This document shows, piece by piece, positions 55,437-64,000 of a DNA stretch of 64,000 nucleotides. The notes under the pieces are model-generated. The model saw only the letters and a list, made by a program, of their open reading frames with translations. It was not told the origin of the DNA and searched no databases. The DNA comes from Phyto melanocephala (lineage: Eukaryota > Arthropoda > Insecta > Diptera > Rhinophoridae). A program made the position numbers and the translations under genes. The stretch is taken from NCBI GenBank assembly GCA_941918925.1, contig OW799233.1, positions 58,185,841-58,249,840 of the forward strand. The letters run 5' to 3'. How positions within the stretch are numbered: position 1 is the stretch's first letter; every line of letters begins with the position of its first letter.

Positions 55437-56491
55437 GGGAGTTAGGATTGTTGGGGAATTTCAGGCAGGGTCATTCACGGATCTTGGGTGAAATTAGTGG
55501 AGGGGGTTATTGTCTGGGTTTGCCCGGCTCCACAGACTATGTGGGTGCTAGGGTCGATTTTGGGAGTCTGCCAAGAGTGGTCATGCCGGTTAGAGGGGAC
55601 TGGGTGGGCAAGAGCAGACTGTTTGGCGGCGTTGCTCTTTACTGATGGCTCGAAGATGGGGGGCACTGGTTCGGGGGTCTATATTGAGGATCTGGATATC
55701 AGGAAATCATATAGACTCCCTGACGACTGTAGTGTGTTTCAGGCGGAGGTTCTAGGGATCATGAAGGCCGTGGAACTGGTTAGGGGTAACATCGACGCGG
55801 GCTCGGAGGTCACTATATATGTGGCCAGGCAGCTCTTAGTGCCATGAGGGGCTATCATGAGAATTCCGGGCTAGTCGATGACTGTAGGAGAGCTCTACGG
55901 GAGATCTTAATGGAGTACAGGTTGAGACTATGCTGGGTGCCAGGTCACTCAAACATTGGCGGGAATGAGATAGCTGATGAGTTGGCGAGACTGGGCTCGG
56001 TAATAGTGGATCCTGATAGGGTTGAGGCGGTTAGGCCTCTATTAGGTTTCTATTTCGGTAGGATAAGGGAATGGGTTCTAGGCGAGACTAATCGGGACTG
56101 GAGTAACCGAACGGATTGCAGAGTATCACGGACGCTGTGGCCGATACTCAGCAAATATGATTCGGATTTGCTTCTGGTCAGGGATAGGGTCTGCGTGAGG
56201 ACCATGATAGGGATTATTACGGGCCACTGCATGTTGGGCAGGGTGGCGGTAAGAATGGGGCGGAGCCTCTCGGATATGTGTAGACTGTGTGAGGATCCGG
56301 AGGAGTTGGAGTCAGTTGAGCACATTCTGTGCCAATGTCCTAGACTGCAAATTGGCAGATTGAGATGGCTAGGTAGTAGTTTTCTCGGCGAATCGGGTGA
56401 TGTCTCGAGCTGTGGACTCGAGAATCTGATAGGATTCGTAATGGGAATGACCTGGCTTCGTGACTTGGGACCGGGAATGGGTCGTTTGTAG
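55436..56491 (+). pseudogene. LOA RNase H and C-terminal domain
   Basis: Overlapping frames show RNase H: YTDGSKMGGTGSGVYI, FQAEVLGIMKAVEL and, in the 55844-56491 frame, LCWVPGHSNIGGNEIADELA. The Asp-bearing DSQAAL-type segment between is disrupted at about 55830. A CRLCEDPEELESVEHILCQC motif near the end is the CCHC-like region typical of this lineage. Confidence 0.85.
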
Positions 56492-56667
56492 GGTTTTGGC
56501 TCTCTTTTTTGGCTTTAATTTGTTGTCCACTTCTCACCTTTTTCTGTCTTCTTTCTTTCTTCTCCCTTCTCTTCTTCACTCTTCTATCTCTTATTACTTT
56601 AGGGCATCACAATGGACAGTATTGGTCTCTGGGTGAGGGTGTGAAGGTTACTTCACACCGGCCTTAC

Positions 56668-56692
56668 TTACCTACCTACCTACCTACCTACC
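56668..56692. repeat. (TACC)n tail
   Basis: About six tandem TACC units at the 3' end of the LOA element, directly before the target duplication. Confidence 0.9.
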
Positions 56693-56705
56693 TAGAGGCA
56701 TTACT

Positions 56706-57085
56706 AAGGCATATTCATATAGGTATATGCAACGTCGAGTTGATACAACAAAGCTACTTTTTAGGGAATTTTTTCTGTCAAGGCCAATTTGTATAACAGA
56801 GATGGAACAGTTGTTTTTATATGTTTATTTCAATAAAATCTTATTAAATAAAGGATGTGTGTTTGTGAAGCACATTATAAATGGTGCAAGAACAACAAAT
56901 ATACATAAAGTTGGTAAATTTATCATAAAAAAAGAACAATTAAGTTAAATATTTAATTCGGAATCCAAAATTTAATTTTCCATTTCTGCATTAATAAATG
57001 GAATCAAGGAGAATTCAACAAATTTAGACATTGTGTTTTTCTATCATCATGTGCTGATAATTTCACCTATATGAATTCTCCTTGA
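56706..57085 (+). repeat. ~380-bp MITE-like repeat, copy 1
   Basis: Homologous to 63305-63684 along its length (GGTATATGCAACG, TGATACAACAAAG, GCTGATAATTTCACCT). The ends are weakly inverted (AAGGCATATTC at the left, CCTTGAG at the right). Its first 30 bp also occur inverted at 60549-60577. Non-coding. Confidence 0.65.
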
Positions 57086-57231
57086 GCGTTAGCAACTTTT
57101 AAAAGTCTTGCCTGCATTTCTCGAACTTAATTTTTTTAATTTTATTATACGTTTAAAAAAATACAAAACCATGAATAAAAAGTTTTCGCTTTAAAGTTTT
57201 TTAAAAATTATTCAAATTAAAGAAGAGGTTA

Positions 57232-57310
57232 GGTTAGGTTGAAAAGGAGGGGTATAAAAGCCCAAACCCATGACAGGTATGCACTTATGCCCAGTTGGCA
57301 TGTTGTGCGC
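57232..57310 (-). repeat. 3' end of the 15.8-kb LOA family, short 5'-truncated copy
   Basis: Reverse complement of about 19450-19533: AGGTTAGGTTGAAAAGGAGG through CATGACAGGTAT and GCCAGTTGGCATGT-like sequence. Only the last ~80 bp of the element were inserted. Confidence 0.8.
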
Positions 57311-58322
57311 TCACTTAAAGAAGAACATAAAAAGATTGTGCGACATATGCCGGCATATATACAAAAACAAAATACATGTGTTTTTATACCCGCCACCAAA
57401 AAAATTGGTGGAGGTATATTAATTTTGTCATTCCGTTTGTAACACATCGAAATATCCATTTTAGACCCCATAAAGTATATATATTCTGAATCGGGGTTTG
57501 ATTTTATGACGATCTAGCTATGTCCATCCGTCTGTTGAAAGCACAATAGAGGTCGCACCGAAAAAGCTAGGCGGCTCAAATTTTTTTTGGTTTGGTTGGT
57601 ATTGAAAATGGGCTAAATCGGAATATTAGGAAGTGAGTTATAGCTCGTAATGCAAGAGTAGGTCGAAAAACCGTGTCCTTCGAACATCGAATAAAATGCA
57701 ATTGTGTCCAAACGCATTAACGTAGTCATGAAACTTCAAATATATATTTCTCGAGTAAAAACAGTATTTTTCCCTGAAAATCGCTTAAATCTAAGCATTA
57801 GGAAAAGAGTTATAGATCAAAATGTACGAAAATTTATACCGCACAGTGTATACTTTAAATTTAACACGTAATAAAACTGACAAAACTATATGTACGATTC
57901 TGAAATTTTGCAAACATGGCTTTTTGGTCAAAGTCTTCGTTATAACGGAAAATAAATGTGTCACGCCCACTTTTTTCTTTAAATTTGTATAAAAATATAT
58001 TAGTCATATTCATTAGCATCTGTTTATTGCAGACGGCACCATCTGCACAATGAGGATGATGTCTTTGCTAAATATCAAGTAGAACACTAGATGACTCTAC
58101 TAACATTTTTGATTACAAACTCTTTTATTTTTGCACAAACCACAAAGGAATTTTATAGGCGTTTCTGAAAACGAAAATGACCGAGGATGTTTACAAAAAT
58201 TAACTAGAGTAATAATTTGTGCCCAATTTTACATATAGGTGTACCCACAGTCTTAAGAGGTTAAAGATTTAAAAATACTTTAAAAAAATGTGCATCAGTA
58301 GATTTAAAATATGTATTTGAAT

Positions 58323-59431
58323 TAGGGTTTGGGAACCGGGAATTCCGGGGAATGAACCACTTAGTATTCCCGGAAAAATTTTGCTTTTATTCCCGGGAAA
58401 ACGGGAAATAAAAAATATGTAGTATATTAGGAAATATATTTAATTTTATTTTTAATTTCTTATCTGTTTTGGTAAATTTAGAGAATATTTGAATAAAAAG
58501 TAAGGTTTTTAATTTGTTAGCGTTTTTTAATTGTTAAGTATTTACAACTTTTAAATTTTAAGTGAATTACTTTTATACATACATAATTAAATGTTTTCTT
58601 GTATAATAATGTTTTTTATAACAACCGTAAAACCAGCAGTAGTTTGCGTGGTTCATTTTTATAAATATAATCGTATGCACAAATTGTTTTTAAAAGTGGT
58701 CACAGAACTTGTAAGTATAATTTTTTTTATTTATGATTGAATTTTTCTAATAATACTTTTTTATAAAATTCACTTTGTTTAGAAGCAAAATGTCTGAAGT
58801 CTGGAACTATTTTCAAAAGGGCGGTAGTACTAGTGGTCTCATACGGCACCTTCTTTTGGTTCATAAAATAAAATTTGAAAACGATTCTTCAACACCTGCA
58901 CCAAGTAAAAAAATAATTCCACCATTAAAAGTTTTTTTGACACCCAAACATTACCAATTACACAAATTTCTTTTATTAGTCAACATTTTTTCAGTAAAAA
59001 TATGACATTACCAAAACTAAACTGATGTTAAAAACATTGTAATAAAATATTACAACGCCGTTAAAAATACGATGGTGAAAACAATATCGAGCCAAATTTG
59101 TGACAATGTGTGGTTTGCTCTTGTATTAGACGAGTGGAGTAGTGTTGCCTAAGTAAAAAAAGATATCTGTTTACATGGCAATAATTATTTTTATAATTTG
59201 GGTTAAGTTTATATTTCCGGGAGATGTAATGCTGACACAATAAGGACTCTAATGGAAAATAAACTACTACTAAAACAATGAGTTATTAACCAAATCTTGA
59301 TGTTAAAGTTAACAAACATTATTTATTTTAAAAGAAATATTATTTTCGGGAATCCCGGGAATTCCCGGGAAGACGATTTTTTAATTCCCGTTTCCCGGGA
59401 AAGTAAAAAGACCGGGAAATCCCAAACCCTA
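58323..59431 (+). mobile_element. hAT element with transposase remnants (1109 bp)
   Basis: TAGGGTTTGGGAACCGGGAA at the left and an inverse ending CCCAAACCCTA at the right are bracketed by a perfect 8-bp duplication ATTTGAAT (58315-58322 and 59432-59439), which fits nTnnnnAn. CCCGGGAA/TTCCCGGG motifs recur near both ends. Two transposase pieces remain inside, so it is a deletion derivative. Confidence 0.88.
58784..59205 (+). pseudogene. hAT transposase remnants: BED finger half and first catalytic block
   Basis: 58790-59005 encodes MSEVWNYFQK then GSTSGLIRHLLLVHK. This is the start and end of a BED zinc finger, with the Cys pair between them deleted. Near 59040-59205 an interrupted frame gives VWFALVLDEWSS, the block around the first DDE aspartate of hAT transposases. 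The rest of the enzyme is absent. Confidence 0.7.
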
Positions 59432-59494
59432 ATTTGAATATTTAAAATAAATTTTTTAACCATATTACATTTTTATCTATCTATTCTTTTGTAA

Positions 59495-59741
59495 AGGGTG
59501 GTTAAATTTTAAGGGTCGATGGTGATTTTGAATAAAACACAAATTAGTTAGGAAATTATTGTCATTTTTTTATTATGATAATATTGGTTTGTTTTCACAT
59601 TTCATACAGACCTGTTTTACTGAAATTGAAATATTTTTTACAATTCTCCCGATTGTGGACGAATTTGAACGATTATGTTGACCAAAAGGATCACGAAGTG
59701 CACAAGGTGCACGAAATGCATTTTAATTTAAACGACATCGA
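59495..59741 (-). repeat. Tc1/mariner-type fragment, relative of 11236-11839
   Basis: Begins AGGGTGGTTAAATTTTAAGG and shares TTTCACATTTCATACAGACC and GAACGATTATGTTGACCAAA with the earlier copy. The right half is lost and DINE sequence resumes at about 59741. Confidence 0.7.
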
Positions 59742-60539
59742 AATATCAATTTTAGAACCAGATCGGACCGAAAAAGCTAGGTGTGTAAAATTTTGCCAGA
59801 ATATTTCTTATGCACATGGTTTGTTTTGGTATTGAAAATGGTCTAAATAGGAATATTAGGGAGAGAGTTATAGCTCGTAAAGCAAGAGAAGGTCAAAAAA
59901 CCGTGTCCTTCAAACATCGAATAAAATGAAATTCTGTCCAAATGCATTGACGTAAAGTCATGAAACTTCGAATATATATCTCCTGAGTAAAAAAAATATT
60001 TTTCCTCAAAAATTACTAAAATCTATGAATATGCAGTGTATTTTTCGGTATATTCAAAATTTAAAACGTTATAAAACTGGCGAAATTGGATGTATGATTC
60101 TGAAATTTCGGTATCATTGCTTTTTGGTCAAAGGCTTTGTACTAACGGAAAATAAGTGTTACACTCCCACTTTTACGCTCACCAATTATATAACGCTTTA
60201 TCTCAAATTCATTTAATTTTTTTATTAATAAAGATTTTGGAAGAATAAAGGACTATATTGAAATATGTAAGTTGTATTTATTAGCAGAAACTGTATTGAC
60301 ATGCCTCTTTTAACGTCCACTTTCATTGAAAGACTTAAATTACCAAAATATTTTACTAGCATATCGAAGTTATACAAAGAAAGTGATACATATTTTAGTA
60401 TAAAGAGATTATGCCATAGCGATTACTGTTGACAACAAAATAATAAATTTTGTGCTATAAAAGTACATCAAATTGGTGGTGGGTATAAAAGATTCGGCAC
60501 ACCCGAATATAGTGCTTTTACTTGTTTATTGTTCTGTTT

Positions 60540-60910
60540 GTTGCCGCGATGCATATACCTTATGGATATGCCTTGAACATAAAGGTGCACGTTTACGAAA
60601 AAACAGTAAACAAGATGACCAGGCTATAATACGTTTGTTAAAAAATGTTCGTTCTGGTCGTCAACCAACATTGCTTCACAATTATGATTAAATGTTACTC
60701 CCAGAACAATCCAAAGACGAACTTTAAAATGGCCCTTTATATCAAGACAAAATAGAATAAATTAAATAATGGATCGTTTTCTTTATAGACATCTTGCGAA
60801 ATGTAATGCTGTCACATGCAGAGGATGAATTGCCGATTAAATTGAAATGCCAACAAGATAACGACCCTAAACACACATCTGAATGTGTAACTCATTCGTT
60901 AACAATAATA
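60540..60910 (+). pseudogene. Tc1-like transposase relic
   Basis: 60590-60690 encodes RKNSKQDDQAIIRLLKNVRS, a Tc1 helix-turn-helix segment. 60779-60892 encodes NVMLSHAEDELPIKLKCQQD followed by NDPKHTSECV, the block around the second catalytic Asp (QQDNDPKHT). The frame is lost after that. Confidence 0.72.
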
Positions 60911-61194
60911 TTAACATTTAGAAATAGCCAACGATATTAGCTAGTTTAATAGGCTTCCAGCAACGAAGATTTGCAGAAGTTTTAAAAAATAATGGATACG
61001 CGACAATATAATAAGTATTTTAAATCTTTATTAATATTTAATTACCAATGTGCTTTAGTTTCGTCGGCTCCAAGTAATGCTTTTACACTTTTTATTACAT
61101 TATAATTATCATAAGTGAAGAATTTTTTTTGTTTGTGTTTTATTTAAAAATTTTTTAAAATAATATTGACAAATTAATAAATGTTAATACAATA
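60911..61194. other. AT-rich Tc1 flank
   Basis: No frame; probably decayed 3' part of the Tc1 relic. Confidence 0.35.
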
Positions 61195-61779
61195 ACATTT
61201 TAATTTATCTAATTAACGATTTAAATTATAAAGGATTTGGTGCTTTAGTTTTGTGCGATGCTGTATATATAAATTAGTAAATTTCCCCTGTGTAAAACTT
61301 AGTCATATCGCAAGTATATTTTCCACGTTGGACAAAAAAGTCTTAAGTCATAAATTGCAATTTTAATTTTTTATTTTTTTTACTCTATTTGTTCTCTCTT
61401 TCGTTAAATATCAATAACTTAAGTCTAGCACAACTGCTTCCAATCGTAATCATTTATAATTTTTTCATTAGTTTAAAAAAATTGATATTATCTTTTGTAT
61501 TAAACAAAAACTGCATCTTCTGACGTAAGATCTTAAATATATGTATGTATATGTTTAAAATTAGGCAAAAAGATCTAATTACTCTCCAAAAATATAGTCG
61601 GTAAGCATTAAAAATTAAAAATTTCTTAACGTACATGCATACATAAAATTATGAAGCTTTTGTTTTATTTTTTCAATCGAATTGTAAACTTGCAGAATAA
61701 AGTTTGAAAGACAACTTGTAAAGCAATACCACCTTAATTTTAATTGCATATTGTTGAAATTATGCAAAAAAGATATTAT
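61195..61779 (+). repeat. 0.58-kb direct repeat, copy 1
   Basis: Recurs at 62726-63302 in the same orientation, differing by a few substitutions and an 8-bp indel near 61610. No coding potential. Confidence 0.88.
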
Positions 61780-61895
61780 CTATCTGCCTTATTCATAAAA
61801 GTTATTAAAGGTTTATAAAGGGTTTATTAAACTAATTTTCTATGAGAATTTGACTTATAAACCTCTTACTAAGCTCTTTTAATTTTTATGAATTC

Positions 61896-62690
61896 GACCG
61901 TATATATATAAAAGTGAAACTCTGTGTGTGTGTGTGTTAGCTATAGACTCCGAAACTGTAAAACCGATCGGACTCAAACTTTGGCAAGTTGTTGTACACA
62001 TACCAGGAAGTGTTTATGGGTGAAAAAAAGTGGGCGGAGCCACGCCCATAAAAATTAGTTATCAGTTTTAGCTACTTGCACTTGACCGATTTTTCTGAAA
62101 CTTTGCACACATATCGAGCTGTCATGACTAAATAATTTCGTGATAAAAAAAGTGGGCGGGGCCACGCCCCTAAAAAAGTTTTAATTTTGAGGTACTTGCA
62201 CTGGACCGATTTTTCTGAAACTTTGCACACATATTGAGCTGTCATAGCTTTATAATTTCGTGATTGAAAAAGTGGGCGGGGCCGCGCCCATAAAAAATTA
62301 GTTATCAGTTTTAGCTACTTGCATTGGACCGAATTTTCTGAAACTTTGCAAACATACTGAGCATTCATGACTTTACACTTTCGTCATTCGAAAAGTGGGC
62401 AGTGCCACGCCCATTAAAAAAGAGGTATCATTTTGAGGTACTTGCACTGGACCGATTTTTCTGAAACTTTACACACATATTGAGTTGTCATGACTATACA
62501 GTTTCGTATTTAGAAAAGTGGGCAGTGCCACGTCCATAAGAAAAGGTATCATTTTGAGGTACTTACACTGGACCTATTTTTCTGAAACTTTGCACACTTA
62601 TTGAGCTGTCATGACTATACAGTTTTGCAATTAGAAAAGTGGGCAGTGCCGCGCTCATATAGAAAAAGTTATAGTTTTTAGCCTTGCACT
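61896..62690 (+). repeat. Helitron 5'-type region with six ~122-bp tandem repeats
   Basis: TATATATATAAAAGTGAAAC and a TG run open the region, as at the 5' ends of many insect Helitrons. Six units follow, with GTGGGCGGGGCCACGCCC-like palindromes beginning at 62032, 62154, 62274, 62397, 62520 and 62641. Each unit also has GGACCGATTTTTCTGAAACT and GAGCTGTCATGACT. The same unit abuts the RepHel fragment at 21725. Confidence 0.8.
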
Positions 62691-62725
62691 TGATATTCGA
62701 TTAAAATTTAGATTTTATTATTTAT

Positions 62726-63302
62726 ACATTTTAATTTATCTAATTAACGATTTAAATTATAACGGATTTGGTGCTTTAGTTTTGTGCGATGCTGTATATA
62801 TAAATTAGTAAATTTCCCCTGTGTAAAACTTAGTCATATCGCAAGTATATTTTCCACGTTGGACAAAAAAGTCTTAAGTCATAAATTGCAATTTTAATTT
62901 TTTATTTTTTTACTCTATTTGTTCTCTCTTTCGTTAAATATCAATAACTTAAGTCTAGCACAACTGCTTCCAATCGTAATCATTTATAATTTTTTCATTA
63001 GTTTAAAAAAATTGATATTATCTTTTGTATTAAACAAAAACTGCATTTTCTGACGTAAGATCTTAAATATATGTATGTATATGTTTAAAATTAGGCAAAA
63101 AGATCTAATTACTCTCCAAAAATATAGTCGGTAAGCATTAAAAATTTCTTAACGTACATACATACATAAAATTATGAAGTTTTTGTTTTATTTTTTCAAT
63201 CGAATTGTAAACTTGCAGAATAAAGTTTGAAAGACAACTTGTAAAGCAATACCACCTTAATTTTAATTGCATATTGTTGAAATTATGCAAAAAAGATATT
63301 AT
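62726..63302 (+). repeat. 0.58-kb direct repeat, copy 2
   Basis: Near-identical to 61195-61779. It joins a MITE-like repeat at its right end. Confidence 0.88.
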
Positions 63303-63304
63303 TA

Positions 63305-63684
63305 TCAAGGCATATCCATAAGGTATATGCAACGGCGAATTGATACAACAAAGCAACTTTTCATGGGATGTTTTATGTCAAGGCCAATTCGTATATCAGG
63401 GATGGAAAAGTTGTTTTTGAATATTAAATATAATAAAATTTGATTAAAAACAGAATATAAATTTTTTAAACACATTGTTAATGACGCAAAAGCAAAAAAT
63501 ATACATAAATTAAGCACATTTATTGTCAAAAAAGTACACTCAAGTTAATTGTTTAATACCGAAACCAAAATCACATTTCCTATCCCTGCATTAATAAATG
63601 AAATCAAAGCGAATTCAACCAATTTTGACAAAATGTTTCACAATCAGCTGGGCTGATAATTTCACCTGTATTAATTCGCCTTGA
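63305..63684 (+). repeat. ~380-bp MITE-like repeat, copy 2
   Basis: TCAAGGCATATCCATAAGG at the left and CGCCTTGA at the right are inverted ends, flanked by TTA on both sides (63302-63304 and 63685-63687). A 3-bp TTA duplication is the usual PIF/Harbinger target. Homologous to 56706-57085. Confidence 0.7.
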
Positions 63685-63919
63685 TTATTATGTTATAAAA
63701 AAGAAATATTGAAAGTTAATTCAAAACTACTACAGTAAAATTATAATTTAATAATCGAAATGATAAAAAGTTTTTGCAACAGTATTAAATGATTTAACTA
63801 TTTATTTGCCTAGCCCAATTAACGATTTTTTTTCCCAAAAATTTATAAAACCGTTTTGAGGAGCAAATATAAAAGCTGTCAAATAGACTTAAACTTAGAA
63901 AAAACATATATAGCTATAT
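63685..63919. other. Unassigned AT-rich sequence
   Basis: No frame or repeat recognised. Confidence 0.35.
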
Positions 63920-63920
63920 A

Positions 63921-64000
63921 CAGTGGTGGTCAAAAGGTTAGCACATAACATGTACGTTGCATTCAAACACATCTTAAGCACAAGTGTTGTGTATGGCGTG
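63921..64000 (+). mobile_element. Possible Tc1-like terminal repeat running off the window
   Basis: CAGTGGTGGTCAAAAGGTTA follows a TA dinucleotide. CAGTGGTGG is a common start of Tc1-like terminal inverted repeats. The other end lies outside the window. Confidence 0.45.

Larger units (their letters stand above)
54630..56692 (+). mobile_element. 5'-truncated LOA-clade retrotransposon with target duplication
   Basis: A 12-bp direct repeat TAGAGGCATTAC lies at 54618-54629 and 56693-56704. The 3' end is a TACC repeat (56668-56692), the type of tail used by LOA-like elements. It encodes part of the RT, RNase H and a C-terminal Cys-rich region. It is visibly GC-richer and less decayed than its surroundings, which suggests a fairly recent insertion. 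Confidence 0.88.
57383..60527 (+). repeat. DINE-like family 1, long copy with nested insertions
   Basis: Starts TTTATACCCGCCACCAAAAA and ends GTGGTGGGTATAAAAGATTC with CGGCACACCCG and CTTTTACTTGTTT. It is homologous to 9261-11987. It is interrupted by the hAT element 58323-59431 and contains a Tc1/mariner-type fragment at 59495-59741. Confidence 0.7.

Noticed and set aside
61896..62690. CRISPR-like array
   Set aside because: Units of ~122 bp are contiguous and similar throughout, without unique spacers, and the genome is eukaryotic.

Overview
The window reads as a transposon-packed, AT-rich stretch of a higher dipteran (fly) genome, probably heterochromatin or a gene-poor arm. This rests on canonical GT-AG introns, the dominance of insect transposon families (BEL/Pao, R1- and LOA-clade non-LTR elements, Harbinger, hAT, Tc1/mariner, Helitron, Penelope), many copies of a fly interspersed repeat resembling DINE-1/mini-me Helentrons, and one host gene fragment whose protein is very close to fly UBE2G1. 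The genus cannot be fixed from the sequence. Only one confident cellular gene is present: two exons of a UBE2G1-type ubiquitin-conjugating enzyme on the minus strand (39157-39678). Its first coding exon was not found.

Layout. 1-2000: unrecognised AT-rich DNA, then an 1169-bp hAT-type MITE with a perfect 8-bp target duplication. 2.2-7.7 kb: an apparently intact four-exon HARBI1-like transposase, embedded in direct repeats and several large inverted repeats, including a foldback with 406-bp arms. 7.7-9.2 kb: 3' tail of a Penelope-like element and C-terminal end of a hAT transposase. 9.3-12 kb: a DINE-like repeat with a Tc1/mariner-type deletion derivative inside it. 12.1-14 kb: broken second Harbinger, with transposase exons and a Myb/SANT-like C-terminus on opposite strands. 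14-20.2 kb: DINE fragments, then a long-armed inverted-repeat element split by a decayed LOA-clade retrotransposon. 20.3-22.1 kb: DINE copies and the 3' end of an autonomous-type Helitron.

22.2-37.4 kb is the centrepiece: three tandem copies of one BEL/Pao retrotransposon sharing four 348-bp LTRs. The array as a whole is bracketed by a single 5-bp target duplication (GTATG) and sits inside a small Harbinger-like MITE. All three copies carry the same hAT MITE inside gag and the same gag-pol deletion, so a defective element was amplified in place. The outer LTRs match each other and the inner LTRs match each other, which points to stepwise unequal exchange.

37.4-64 kb: a Harbinger-like MITE and the UBE2G1 exons; a LOA relic broken by a DD37E Tc1/mariner element that is itself broken by a MITE; two decayed R1-clade elements, one interrupted by a Helitron and by a mariner-type element; tRNA-derived SINE copies; a GC-richer 5'-truncated LOA element with a 12-bp target duplication; a long DINE-like copy split by a hAT element with BED-finger remnants; a Tc1 relic; and a Helitron 5'-type repeat array between two copies of a 0.58-kb direct repeat. 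The elements do not form a pathway. The main information is the nesting order, which gives a relative history of insertions.
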